NCBI RefSeq assembly: GCF_006440675.2
Contig: NZ_CP083951.1
Span: 4,621,501-4,685,500 of the forward strand
DNA from: Mesorhizobium sp. B2-8-5
Lineage (GTDB): Bacteria > Pseudomonadota > Alphaproteobacteria > Rhizobiales > Rhizobiaceae
Direction of reading: 5' to 3'
DNA: 64,000 nucleotides
Part shown: positions 17,010 to 27,341 of the stretch, in pieces
Layout of the letters: every line of letters begins with the position of its first letter
Position numbering within the stretch: position 1 is the stretch's first letter
Position numbers and translations under genes: made by a program
The notes under the pieces: model-generated
Databases searched by the model: none
Told to the model about the DNA's origin: nothing
Seen by the model: only the letters and a program-made list of their open reading frames with translations

Positions 17010-18206
17010 GCGCGCAGCCCGCCGAGACGACCGAGGCGCCGTTCAGCCGCAGAACCCTGTTCTGGGGCATCTTCGCCAGCCTGCTGGCGGCGGCCGGTTT
17101 TTTCCTTTTGTCCACCTATGCGCCCGATTTCCGCCAGCCCGAGGGCGGCGCCACGCCGTTTTCGAAGGGTGGCACCGGCTATGCAGGGCTTGTCGAATGG
17201 CTGAAGCTCGCCAACGGACAGGCGCCGCCGATGGAGCGCGGCGAGAAGGACCTGGCGTCGCCGCTGGCCTCGACTTTTCTGCTCATCGTCACCATCGCGC
17301 CGGGCAGCGACCCGGCCGCGCTCGACCGCATCATCAAGCTGCGCTCCGGCAAGGACACGCTTTTCGTCCTGCCGAAATGGCAGACCTTTCCCTTGTTCAG
17401 CCATGACGGCTGGGAGACCAAGGTCGAGCGGCTGCCCAATACGGTCGTCAACGACTGGCTCGGCCGCATCGCCAAGGCAAAGCTCGGCGAGGCGAAGAAC
17501 ACGCTCTCGCAGATCAATATCGCCGGCCGAACGGTGCCCGCGCCGGAGGAACTGCTATGGGTGGCGGACGACCATCCGCTGATCGCGGCCGGAAACGGCA
17601 GGGCTATCCTGACCGAGCTCGACAACGAACCCTTCTACATCCTCACCGATCCCGATTTCATCAACAATGCCGGGCTCAAGGACGAGCGGACGGCAGCCGC
17701 CGCGCTCGACATGATCGCCATGATCGAGCCCGCCAAGGGCGCCGTCATGTTCGACCTGACACTGCACGGCATCGGCCAGAAATACGATCTTGCCAAGCTT
17801 TTGGTCGAACCGCCCTTTCTGGCGCTGACGCTGTCGGTGCTGGTGGCGGCCGCGCTCGCCTTCCTGCATGGGCTCGGCCGCTTCGGCCCACCGCGCACCG
17901 AAGGCCGCGCCATCGCCTTCGGCAAGCAGGCGCTGGTCGACACGACGGCGATGCTGCTCAGGCGCGCCGGGCGGCTGCAAGAACTTGGCAACCGCTATGC
18001 AACGCTGGTGCGGCAGCGCGCCGGCGCCTTGCTCGGCGCGCCGCACGGGCTGCAGGGCGAGGCGCTCGACCGCTGGCTCGATTCCCGCGACAAGGGCGAG
18101 ACGCATGGCTTCAGCCGGCGCTTCAAGGCCGCGAACGAATCCAATAATTTGGCCGCAATGCATGAAGCAGCCGAACAGCTGCATGACTGGACGGCAAGGA
18201 GGCTCG

Positions 18207-18220
<14 letters not shown>
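17006..18220 (+). CDS. DUF4350-domain membrane protein
   Basis: A 404-residue protein with membrane segments near residues 17-37 and 270-290. Between them lies a soluble domain resembling the GATase-like DUF4350 region (TGYAGLVEWLKLANGQ at the front). The C-terminal part is a cytoplasmic helical tail. It starts inside the stop of the DUF4129 gene (ATGA) and its end overlaps the MoxR start by 14 bases, so the genes are translationally linked. The function is not known. Confidence 0.78.
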
Positions 18221-19159
<939 letters not shown>

Positions 19160-19163
<4 letters not shown>

Positions 19164-20464
19164 TCTATCCGAGCGGCCGAGCGGTCTGGGCAGCTGCGGC
19201 GGGGGCGATCCCCGCCTTCCTGATCGCGCTCGCATTGCCGCATGTCTGGTATCTCGGCCTGTTGTGGATCTGCCTGCTGCTTGCCTTCCTGGCGGTGGAC
19301 GCAGCCGCAGGCAGGGGCCGCGCCTCGCTCAAGGCCACACTGACGGCGCCGCCGCAGGTGGGTATCGGCGGGCGCTTCACCTTGCACATCGCGGCCGGTG
19401 CCGGGGCAAGACTGCGCCGCCTGCAGGCGCGTGTCGGGCACGACCAACGGGTCCAGCCATTGGCCGGCACCGGCGGCGCGCTGCCGGCCAGCGGCGGCAC
19501 GCTCGATCTCGAATTCGAGGCCATCCGCCGCGGCATCGCCGGCTTCGACCGTCTCTGGCTGCGCTGGCAGGGTCCATTCGGGCTGATCTGGAATCAGGTC
19601 GTGTTGCCGGTCGACCGCAAGGTCGCGGTGCTGCCCGATGTCAGCAGCGCGCGCGACGAGGCGATCACGCTCTTGCAGCGTTCCGCCCTTGCCGATGGTC
19701 ATGCGCAGAAGCGCGCCGGCCAGGGCCGCGAGTTCGAAGCGCTGAAGGATTACCAGCCCGGCATGGGGCGGCGCATGATCGACTGGAAGCGCAGCGCCCG
19801 GCACGGCAAGCTTCTGGCGCGCGAGTTCCGGATCGAGGAGAACAACAACATCGTTCTGGCCATCGACAGCGGCCGGCTGATGTGCGAGCCGGTCGACGGG
19901 GTGCCGAAGGTCGATCGCGCGGTGACGGCGGCGCTTCTGTCGGCGTTCATCGCGCTCAAGGGCGGCGACCTCGTCAGCCTGTTCTCCTTCGACGCCAGGC
20001 CGCGCGTGTCGAGCGGCGCGGTGCGCGGCTCGCCGAGCTTCACCATGATCCAGAAGCGCGCCGCCGAGATCGACTATTCGACCGAGGAGACCAACTTCAC
20101 CCTGGCGCTCACCACGCTTTCGGCCAAGCTCGACCGGCGCTCGCTGGTCATCGTCTTCACCGATTTTGTCGATCCGATCAGCGCCGAATTGATGTTGCGC
20201 ACCGTTGGCCGGCTGACCGAGCGGCATCTGGTGCTGTTCATGCTGATGAAGGATGTGGAGCTCGAAACGCTGGCCGACATGGCGCCGGCCGCACCCGAAG
20301 ATGTCGCCCGCTCCGTCACCGCCGGCGACCTCTTGCGGCAGCGGCAGGTGGTGATCGGCAGGCTCAGGCTGCTTGGCGCGCATGTCATCGAGGCCGACCA
20401 CCAGCGGCTCGGTCCGGCGCTGGTCGAGCGCTATATCCAGCTCAAGGAGGAGAACCTCTTATGA
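19160..20464 (+). CDS. DUF58-domain (vWA-like) membrane protein
   Basis: A 434-residue protein with two N-terminal membrane segments (residues 8-47), an extracytoplasmic beta-rich region, and a C-terminal DUF58/vWA-like domain. The family signature is visible as DYQPGMGRRMIDWKRSARHG, followed by a MIDAS-like stretch (IVLAIDSGRLM). A TTG start overlaps the MoxR stop. DUF58 proteins are the standard partner of MoxR ATPases, and a metal-dependent adhesion site may link them. Confidence 0.88.
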
Positions 20465-21477
20465 CGCTGTCGGCCGGCACCGATTCCGTGCGCCAGTCGC
20501 TGGCAAGCTTCCGCCAGGAGCGCGAGGCCGACTGGAAAGCCTTCGAGGCGCTGCTTGCGCGCGTCGAGAAGCGCGCGCCGCGCGCGCTCTCGGAAGACGA
20601 GCTGCTGTCGCTTCCCCTGCTCTATCGTTCGGCGTTGTCGTCGCTTTCGGTGGCGCGCGCGACCTCGCTCGACAGCGCGTTGATCGCCTATCTCGAGGCG
20701 CTGTGCCTGCGCGGCTATTTTTATCTCTATGGCGCCCGGCGGAGCTTGAGAACGCGCATCGGCGATTTCTTCCTGCACGACTGGCCGGCGGCGATCCGCG
20801 ACCTTTGGCGCGAAGTATGGACATCGGTCGGGCTCACCGTCATCGGTGCCATTGCCGGCTATTGGCTGGTCGCATCGGACAAGCGCTGGTACGACGCCAT
20901 CATCGCGCCGAGCCTGGCGGGCGGGCGCAACCCGGATTCGTCGGCCGAGACGCTGCGCAGCGTGCTTTACGGCGGCGGCGATCATTTCCTGTCGGGCTTT
21001 GCCGCCTATCTCTTCACGCACAACACGCAGGTCTCGATCCTGGCGTTCGCGCTGGGCTTCGCCTTCGCCGTGCCGAGCGTGCTGATCATCCTGATGAATG
21101 GCTGCATGCTCGGCGCCATTTTCCAGATCTATGCCGCCAAGGGCCTGGGCTTCGAGCTCGGGGGTTGGCTTTCGATCCACGGCACGACGGAGCTGTTCGC
21201 CATCGCCATCGCGGGAGCTGCCGGCATGCGCATCGGCACCAGCATCGCCTTTCCCGGCGAACTCACCCGCATGGCCGCCGCCGCCCAAGCCGGGCGCGTG
21301 GCGGCGACCGCCATGATCGGCGTCACGGTGATGCTGCTTTTCGCCGGACTGTTGGAAGGCATCGGCCGGCAGACGATCACCAGCGACCTCGCCCGCTATT
21401 CGATCGGCGGCGGCATGCTGGCGCTCTGGATCTCATATTTCTACCTGTTGCGGATGGTGCGGCATGGCGACCGCTAG
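20461..21477 (+). CDS. Stage II sporulation protein M (SpoIIM)-like membrane protein
   Basis: A 338-residue integral membrane protein of the SpoIIM/DUF95 family. It has a cytoplasmic N-terminal helical region of about 110 residues, then around five membrane segments, with the conserved stretch LIILMNGCMLGAIF and the motif GWLSIHGTTELFAI. In this non-sporulating lineage it is a conserved MoxR-operon member rather than a sporulation protein. The ATG overlaps the DUF58 stop (ATGA), and the 3' end overlaps the RDD gene by 14 bases. Confidence 0.85.
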   Translation: MTLSAGTDSVRQSLASFRQEREADWKAFEALLARVEKRAPRALSEDELLSLPLLYRSALSSLSVARATSLDSALIAYLEALCLRGYFYLYGARRSLRTRIGDFFLHDWPAAIRDLWREVWTSVGLTVIGAIAGYWLVASDKRWYDAIIAPSLAGGRNPDSSAETLRSVLYGGGDHFLSGFAAYLFTHNTQVSILAFALGFAFAVPSVLIILMNGCMLGAIFQIYAAKGLGFELGGWLSIHGTTELFAIAIAGAAGMRIGTSIAFPGELTRMAAAAQAGRVAATAMIGVTVMLLFAGLLEGIGRQTITSDLARYSIGGGMLALWISYFYLLRMVRHGDR

Positions 21478-22342
21478 GACAGCCAAGGCAAAGAACCCTG
21501 CCGCGCTGATACGTCCGCTGGTGACACCCGAAGGCGTGGACCTGCGGGTCAAGCTGGCGGATGCTGGCACCCGCGCTTCCGGATTCCTGCTCGACGTGGT
21601 GATCATCGTCGTCGCGGCCGTGGTCGTCTCGCTGGTGATGATCTTCGGCCTTGCCGGGCTTGGTATCCAGGATGCGCAGCCACTGTTCATCGTCTGGATC
21701 ATCTTCATCTTCTTCCTCCGCAACGTCTATTTCATCGCCTTCGAAGCGGGCCGGCGGGCAGCCACGCCGGGCAAGCGCATGGTTGGCGTGAGGGTCGCGT
21801 CACGCAGCGGCGCCGGCCTCACCATCGACCAGGTCATCGCGCGCAATCTGATGCGCGAGATCGAAGTTTTTCTGCCGCTGTCGATCCTCGCCGCGCGCGC
21901 CAGCGCCGATGTCGCCGACACGCTGTCGACCATCTTCGGTCTTGTCTGGGCGTTGCTGTTCTCGCTGTTTCCGCTGTTCAACCGCGACCGGCTGAGGATC
22001 GGCGACCTGCTCGCCGGCACCTGGGTGGTCGAGGCGCCGAAAGTGGCCTTGGTCGAAGACCTTTCTCAGCGCAAGGATCCGATCGCGGCGCGCTTCCAGT
22101 TCAGCCCCGCGCAGCTCGACGCCTATGGGATCGCCGAGTTGCAGAAGCTGGAAGAAGTGCTGCGCCGCGACGACTATTCGGCGCTCAAAGCGGTCGCGGA
22201 GACCATCGGCCGCAAGATCGGCGCCAGGGTCGAGCCGATCGATTCAAAGGCTTTCCTCACCGCCTATTACGGCGAGCTCCGGGCGCATCTGGAACGCAAG
22301 CTGCTGCTTGGGAACAGGAAGGCGGATAAGTATGCGCGGTAG
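21464..22342 (+). CDS. RDD-family membrane protein
   Basis: A 292-residue protein with an RDD domain: the Arg of GTRASGFLLDVVII, an aromatic-rich second segment, and the downstream ATPGKRMVGVRV motif. A 100-residue cytoplasmic tail follows the last membrane segment. RDD proteins are poorly understood small membrane proteins, some linked to ion exchange. It is the last gene of the MoxR operon and ends 15 bases before the converging isomerase gene. Confidence 0.85.
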   Translation: MATARTAKAKNPAALIRPLVTPEGVDLRVKLADAGTRASGFLLDVVIIVVAAVVVSLVMIFGLAGLGIQDAQPLFIVWIIFIFFLRNVYFIAFEAGRRAATPGKRMVGVRVASRSGAGLTIDQVIARNLMREIEVFLPLSILAARASADVADTLSTIFGLVWALLFSLFPLFNRDRLRIGDLLAGTWVVEAPKVALVEDLSQRKDPIAARFQFSPAQLDAYGIAELQKLEEVLRRDDYSALKAVAETIGRKIGARVEPIDSKAFLTAYYGELRAHLERKLLLGNRKADKYAR

Positions 22343-22357
22343 CGAAGCGTCCCTCGC

Positions 22358-23044
22358 CTACCCCACCCACTTCTCGTAGTCCGACACCAAGAGGTGCAGC
22401 GGCGCGACGTCCTCGTCGATGTTGGAGAAGCGGCCGATCGGGTCGCGGAAGACGTTGTCGGTAAGGTCGTCATTGACGGTCGAGACCTCGCCGATCAGCA
22501 CGTCCTTCCCCTCGGCCCAGAAGGCGTGCCAGACGCCTGGCAGGAGCGTCACGCTCTGGCCCGGATCGAGCTTCAGCAGGCCGCCGGCCGGCATCCGGTG
22601 GATGGTGCCGTCGACCGGCACAGACACCTCCGCCTTCGGGTCGATGCCGCCATCGCGGTCGTGCATGAAGAGTTCCAGCACCAGCTTGCCGCCGCCGCGG
22701 TTGATGATGTCCTCGGCCTTGATGTTGTGGCGGTGCATTGGCGAGAGCTGGTCCTTGCGCGAGATCATGATTTTTTCGGCGTAGAGCATACCCATGCCGA
22801 GCTTCATGTCCTCGTAGCGGCCGTTGCGTACGGTGAACAGGAACAGGCCTAGCTCGTCGAACTTCTCCTGGCCGTAATCGGTGATGTCCCAGCCGAGGCG
22901 CGAGGTGAAGATGGCCGGGGAATCGCCCTTATGCGCCTTCATCTCTTCCGGCGACCAATAGGCGAAGGGCGGCATGATATAGCCGAAGGAGCGGATGAAG
23001 GCGTCGGCTTCGCGGATGATGTCGTTGATCTTGGAGCGCTTCAT
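22358..23044 (-). CDS. D-lyxose (D-lyxose/D-mannose) isomerase
   Basis: A 228-residue cupin-fold sugar isomerase, converting D-lyxose to D-xylulose and often D-mannose to D-fructose. The metal site is visible as SPMHRHNIKAEDIINRGGG (two His and a Glu), with the later His in LPGVWHAFWAEG. The ATG at 23044 follows GGGAGGAAAC and is preferred to a much longer frame upstream. No sugar transporter is adjacent. It is divergent from the PLP enzyme at 23247. Confidence 0.85.
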   Translation of the reverse strand: MKRSKINDIIREADAFIRSFGYIMPPFAYWSPEEMKAHKGDSPAIFTSRLGWDITDYGQEKFDELGLFLFTVRNGRYEDMKLGMGMLYAEKIMISRKDQLSPMHRHNIKAEDIINRGGGKLVLELFMHDRDGGIDPKAEVSVPVDGTIHRMPAGGLLKLDPGQSVTLLPGVWHAFWAEGKDVLIGEVSTVNDDLTDNVFRDPIGRFSNIDEDVAPLHLLVSDYEKWVG

Positions 23045-23246
23045 GGTCGTGTTTCCTCCCGGCCGTTGCCTGCTGAAATCTGCCCATCCGAATAGCCCAA
23101 TGCCCGCCCGCTGTCGACGCAAACTGACGGGTTGGCCCCGTGACATGGGCGGCTTTCGGGGCCATAAACCCAACTGATTTGTTTTAACGCAATGTCTTAT
23201 CCCGCGGCGGTTGCCGCTCGGAAGACATGCTTTGGACGGTGATCCC

Positions 23247-24305
23247 ATGGCAAGCATAGACGACCTCGACACCCCGGCGATCCTCATCGATGCGGCCCGC
23301 GCCGAAGCCAACATCAAAAGGGCGCAGGCGCATGCCGACGCGCATGGGTTGAAGCTCAGGCCGCATATCAAGACGCACAAGCTGCCTTACTGGGCAAAGA
23401 AGCAGGTGGCGGCCGGCGCCGTCGGCATCACCTGCCAGAAGATCGGCGAGGCGGAGGTGATGGCCGATGCCGGGCTGACCGACATTTTCCTGCCCTACAA
23501 CATCCTCGGCCGCGCCAAGCTGGAGCGGCTGAAGGCGCTGCATGGCCGTGTCACACTCTCGGTGACGGCGGACAGCCACGATACGCTGGAAGGGCTTGCC
23601 GCGACCTTTATCGATGCCGGTCATCCGCTGTCCGTGCTGGTCGAGTGCGATACCGGCATGGGCCGTTGCGGCGTGCAGAGCGCCAACGACGCGCTTGCGT
23701 TGGCAAAGGTGATCGACAAGGCCAAGGGCCTAAGCTTCGGCGGGCTGATGACCTATCCGGCCGCAGGGCGCGCCGGCGAGGCGGAAGCCTGGCTGAAGAC
23801 CGCGCGCGACGCGCTTGCGGCAGCGGGACTCGAATGCGAACGCATCTCCAGCGGCGGCACGCCGGATATGTGGCGCTCCGGCGAAGACAGCGTCGTCACC
23901 GAATACCGGCCCGGCACCTATATCTATCTCGACCGCTACCAGGTCGCCAAAGGCGTCGGCACGCTGGACGATTGCGCGCTGACGGTGCTTGCCACGGTGG
24001 TCAGCCATCCGACTGCGACCCGCGCCATCCTCGACAGCGGCAGCAAGGCGCTGTCTTCAGATACGCTCGGGCTGCCCGAGTTCGGCGAGCTGCTCGGGGT
24101 GCCGGGCGCGCGGGTCACCGGATTGAGCGAAGAGCATGGCACCGTGACACTCTCGGACGGCGCGGGCCTTGGCATCGGCCAGCGCGTGCGCGTCGTGCCC
24201 GATCATTGCTGCGTGGTGACGAATTTGTTCGACCAGGTGCACCTGATCGACGGCGACAAGGTGCTGGAAACGCTGCCGGTGGCGGCAAGGGGACGGATGG
24301 GGTAG
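23247..24305 (+). CDS. PLP-dependent D-serine dehydratase / D-threonine aldolase-type enzyme
   Basis: A 352-residue fold-III PLP enzyme with an alanine-racemase-like barrel. The Schiff-base lysine lies in RPHIKTHK near residue 46. At the C-terminus the metal motif is PDHCC, a His-x-Cys pattern as in eukaryotic-type D-serine dehydratase (DSD); D-threonine aldolases carry His-x-Asp. The likely reaction is metal- and PLP-dependent breakdown of a D-hydroxy amino acid. The ATG at 23247 gives the usual N-terminus. It is a single gene with no clear operon partner. Confidence 0.8.
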   Translation: MASIDDLDTPAILIDAARAEANIKRAQAHADAHGLKLRPHIKTHKLPYWAKKQVAAGAVGITCQKIGEAEVMADAGLTDIFLPYNILGRAKLERLKALHGRVTLSVTADSHDTLEGLAATFIDAGHPLSVLVECDTGMGRCGVQSANDALALAKVIDKAKGLSFGGLMTYPAAGRAGEAEAWLKTARDALAAAGLECERISSGGTPDMWRSGEDSVVTEYRPGTYIYLDRYQVAKGVGTLDDCALTVLATVVSHPTATRAILDSGSKALSSDTLGLPEFGELLGVPGARVTGLSEEHGTVTLSDGAGLGIGQRVRVVPDHCCVVTNLFDQVHLIDGDKVLETLPVAARGRMG

Positions 24306-24332
24306 CTCCCCTTCTCCCCTTGTGGGAGAAGG
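24306..24332. repeat. Short hairpin repeat between convergent genes
   Basis: CTTCTCCC and GGGAGAAG form a small hairpin (CTTGT in the loop) in the 27 bases between the PLP enzyme and ccmC. A close copy of the same motif lies at 25161-25192. Both sit at gene ends and probably stop transcription. Confidence 0.5.
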
Positions 24333-25091
24333 TTAAGCCCGCTCCGCCTGTCGCGCTGCGACCCTGCGCATCGCGGTCACCCGGCGGCGGAAAATCTCGG
24401 TGCGCATCACCATCAGGTGCAGCGCGAAGAAAAGCACGGTGAAGCCGAGCGCCATCACGGCGAGCGGCCACAGCATCGAGGGATCGATGGTCGGACCGCC
24501 GAGGCGGAAGACCGAGGCAGGCTGGTGCAGCGTGTTCCACCAGTCGACCGAGAATTTGATGATCGGGATGTTGATGAAGCCGACCAGGGTGATGATGGCG
24601 GCGGCCCAGGCGGCGCGGCCTGCATCATCCAGCGCGCGGGTCAGCGCGATGATGCCGAGATACATCAGGAAAAGCACGAAGACCGAGGTCAGCCGCGCAT
24701 CCCACACCCACCAGGTGCCCCACATCGGCTTGCCCCAGATGGAGCCGGTGATCAGGGCCAGTGCCGTAAAGGTGGCGCCGATCGGGGCCGCCGATTTCAG
24801 CGCCACATCGGCCAGCGGATGACGCCAGACAAGGGTGCCCAGCGCCGCGATCGCCATGATCGTGTAGCACATCATGGCCAGCCAGGCGAAAGGCACGTGG
24901 ATGTACATGATGCGCACGGTGATGCCCTGCTGGAAATCCTCCGGCGCGGTGAAGCTCATATAGAGGCCGATGGCGAGCAGGATCGCCGCGACCGCCGCCA
25001 GCCACGGAATGATCTTGTCCGCCAGCCCGACGAAGCGCGTCGGGTTGGCGAGATCGGTCCAGGCGGCTAGCCGTGAGGTGGTGTCGCTCAT
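24333..25091 (-). CDS. ccmC: Heme exporter protein CcmC
   Basis: A 252-residue integral membrane protein with about six segments and the tryptophan-rich heme-binding signature WGTWWVWDARLTS near residue 128. A periplasmic His lies before it (YIHVPFAW) and another after it (NTLHQPAS). CcmC loads heme onto CcmE during c-type cytochrome maturation in the inner membrane. Its usual partners ccmA, ccmB and ccmD are not next to it here; the flanks are a PLP enzyme and ndvA, so it appears separated from the main cluster. Confidence 0.93.
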   Translation of the reverse strand: MSDTTSRLAAWTDLANPTRFVGLADKIIPWLAAVAAILLAIGLYMSFTAPEDFQQGITVRIMYIHVPFAWLAMMCYTIMAIAALGTLVWRHPLADVALKSAAPIGATFTALALITGSIWGKPMWGTWWVWDARLTSVFVLFLMYLGIIALTRALDDAGRAAWAAAIITLVGFINIPIIKFSVDWWNTLHQPASVFRLGGPTIDPSMLWPLAVMALGFTVLFFALHLMVMRTEIFRRRVTAMRRVAARQAERA

Positions 25092-25160
25092 GCCGACCTA
25101 AATAGACCGGCATGAGGTTTGGGGCAATTGGACGGATGTCGCAGGCGGGAGCGCGCCCTT

Positions 25161-25192
25161 GCCTTCTCCCCTTGCGGGAGAAGGGGGAGCTC
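25161..25192. repeat. Hairpin repeat downstream of ndvA
   Basis: CTTCTCCC and GGGAGAAG arms around CTTGC, nearly identical to the element at 24306-24332. It lies between the ends of ndvA and the ccmC promoter side and may terminate ndvA transcription. Confidence 0.45.
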
Positions 25193-25197
25193 TAGGA

Positions 25198-26967
25198 TCA
25201 CGCCGCTTCCGTAACCGGACGGCTGAGGCGGCGGACCTCTTCGTCGTTGAGCAGGCCGCCAGCGCGCAACAGGGAGGCGAAGCGGCCGTTGCGCAGCGAC
25301 AGTTCGGTGAAGCCACCGGACTCGACCACCTTGCCCTTGTCCATGAAGACGACGAGGTCGGCGTCGCGGACCGTGGTCAGGCGGTGAGCGATGATGAAGG
25401 TCGTGCGGTTGCGGCGCAGCTCGTCGATCGCTTCCTTGACGCGGTCCTCGGTTTCCACGTCCAGCGCGCTGGTCGCCTCGTCGAGCACCAGGATCGGCGC
25501 GTCCTTCAGCACGGCGCGGGCAATGGCGATACGCTGGCGCTCGCCGCCCGAGAGCTGGCCGCCGCGCTCGCCGACGACGGTGTCGTAGCCGCAGCTCTTG
25601 GAGAGGATAAAGTCCTGCGCGGCGGCGGCATTGGCGGCAGCGTGCACCTCGTCATTGCTCGCATCGGCGCGGCCGACGCGGATGTTGTCCTCGATCGAGC
25701 GGTTGAGCAGGCCGGCGTCCTGGAAGACGGTGGCGATCGAATGGCGCAGCGACTTGCGGGTCACCGTGCGGGTGTCTACGCCGTCGATCAGGATGCGGCC
25801 GCTGGACGGCGTGAAGACGCGCTGCAACAGATTGATGAGCGTCGTCTTGCCGGCGCCGGTCGGACCGACGATGGCGACCGTCTGGCCGGCCTGGACCTCG
25901 AACGAGACGTCCTCGATGCCGTGACCGGAATTGGCGAACTCGAAGCTGACGTCCTCGAAGCGCACATGGCCGGTGACGTTGGCGAGTTCGCGCAGGCCAT
26001 CGGGCTCGACGGTTTCGGCGGCCGAGTCCTCAAGGCGATAGAAGTCCTCGAGCTTGGCGCGCGCCTCGGAAATCTGGGTGGTGAAGGCCGACATCTGGTC
26101 GAGACGGGCGATCAGCATTCCGGCAAAGCCAGTGAAGGCGACGACGTCGCCGACGCGGAGCTGGCCCTGGGTAACGAGATAGGCGCCGATCGACAGCACG
26201 ATCATCATCGAGATGGTCGACGACAGGCGGTTCAGCGCGTTGGCGATCGCCCACCAGTCGAGCACAGGGTTCTGCGCGTCGAGCAGGTCCTTGACATAAC
26301 GCTTCAACGTCGCGGTCTCATGGCCGATGCGGTTGTAGCTCTGCAGCACGGCGACATTGCTGACGCTGTCGGAGACATGGGCAAAGACGGTGTGGTAGTG
26401 GCGCTCGACGGCGGTCTGCCCCGACTTGGTGCGACGCATGACGATGCGGCCGATGCCAACGTAGAGCACGCCGAGGCCGAGCAGCACGATGGACATGCGG
26501 ATATCCATGGCGAGCGCGGTGGGCACCAGCAGCACCAGCGCGATGGCGGTCGAGAGATGCACGCGCATGAATTCGAGCCACAGGCTGAACAGGGTCTCGA
26601 CGGCGCGCAGCAGCGTGTGCAGCGAATTGGACGTGCCGCGCTGGTGATGCCAGGCGAGCGGCATGGTGATCACGCGCTCGAAGGACTGGCACAGCACTTC
26701 GGAGCGGCGGGCATGGGCGAAGCGATCGGCGCCGCGCGCCACCAGCACGAAAGCGACGACGTTGAAGATGCCGAGAGCGGCCCAGACGGCGAGCGTCGAA
26801 AACACCGGGCCTTTTTCCGAAATGGCACCGATCACCCGGCCGAGCAGGATCGGCTCGAGGATTGCAATCGCCGCGAGCGCGATATTGGCGCAGCAAATCA
26901 GCGCGACGCGCTTCTTGTCGGCCGCCAGATAACCCAGCGCTCTAAAGTAGATCTGCAGAAGTGACAC
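25198..26967 (-). CDS. ndvA: Cyclic beta-1,2-glucan ABC exporter (NdvA/ChvA)
   Basis: A 589-residue fused ABC exporter: six membrane segments in the first 320 residues, then an ATPase with Walker A GPTGAGKTTL, signature LSGGERQRIAIARA and Walker B ILVLDEATSALD. It exports cyclic beta-1,2-glucan to the periplasm, needed for osmotic adaptation and plant interaction in rhizobia. The GTG at 26967 after GGAGTAGCTGAA gives the normal NdvA N-terminus (SLLQIYFRALGYL). Its substrate is made by ndvB directly upstream on the same strand. Confidence 0.93.
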   Translation of the reverse strand: MSLLQIYFRALGYLAADKKRVALICCANIALAAIAILEPILLGRVIGAISEKGPVFSTLAVWAALGIFNVVAFVLVARGADRFAHARRSEVLCQSFERVITMPLAWHHQRGTSNSLHTLLRAVETLFSLWLEFMRVHLSTAIALVLLVPTALAMDIRMSIVLLGLGVLYVGIGRIVMRRTKSGQTAVERHYHTVFAHVSDSVSNVAVLQSYNRIGHETATLKRYVKDLLDAQNPVLDWWAIANALNRLSSTISMMIVLSIGAYLVTQGQLRVGDVVAFTGFAGMLIARLDQMSAFTTQISEARAKLEDFYRLEDSAAETVEPDGLRELANVTGHVRFEDVSFEFANSGHGIEDVSFEVQAGQTVAIVGPTGAGKTTLINLLQRVFTPSSGRILIDGVDTRTVTRKSLRHSIATVFQDAGLLNRSIEDNIRVGRADASNDEVHAAANAAAAQDFILSKSCGYDTVVGERGGQLSGGERQRIAIARAVLKDAPILVLDEATSALDVETEDRVKEAIDELRRNRTTFIIAHRLTTVRDADLVVFMDKGKVVESGGFTELSLRNGRFASLLRAGGLLNDEEVRRLSRPVTEAA

Positions 26968-27279
26968 TTCAGCTACTCCGCCAAACTCTTGTCCGTGCTC
27001 AATGCCCGTATTGTGCACCGCACCATTTTTTGACACGTATCGGTTAATGTGTCGCGAAACAATGCGTCGTCTATCCCTTCCGTTCCCATTTAGCGAACAA
27101 AAGATGACGACGGTACGAAATCTGACGTGATCGCCTAACGGTTTGAGATAAAAGGTGAAATGTCAGCCTTGCGGCAAAATAATGGCACTTGCCCCGCGCT
27201 GCCACATTTTTAATCACAAGCTCTTGCTTAGCCTGCCGTAAAGTAAGGCACGCGCCCGGGCGCGGGAGCCTCGCCAAGT

Positions 27280-27324
27280 AAAAAACGGCGATCGGCCGCG
27301 CATCCCGAGGGACGCGCGGCCGAT
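27280..27324 (-). terminator. Rho-independent terminator of ndvB
   Basis: A 16-base stem with one mismatch (arms 27291-27306 and 27309-27324, loop two bases) is followed on the minus strand, after CGCCG, by a run of six T (27285-27280). It lies just after the ndvB stop, so ndvB and ndvA are likely separate transcripts with some possible read-through. Confidence 0.75.
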
Positions 27325-27341
27325 AGGCCAAGCCTTTGATT

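Noticed and set aside
20461..21477. SpoIIM-like gene as evidence of sporulation
   Set aside because: The organism looks like an alphaproteobacterium and the gene is a standard member of MoxR operons outside sporeformers.
25159..26964. A 601-codon open frame opposite ndvA
   Set aside because: The other strand encodes a complete ABC exporter with all ATPase motifs, and this frame has no domain of its own.
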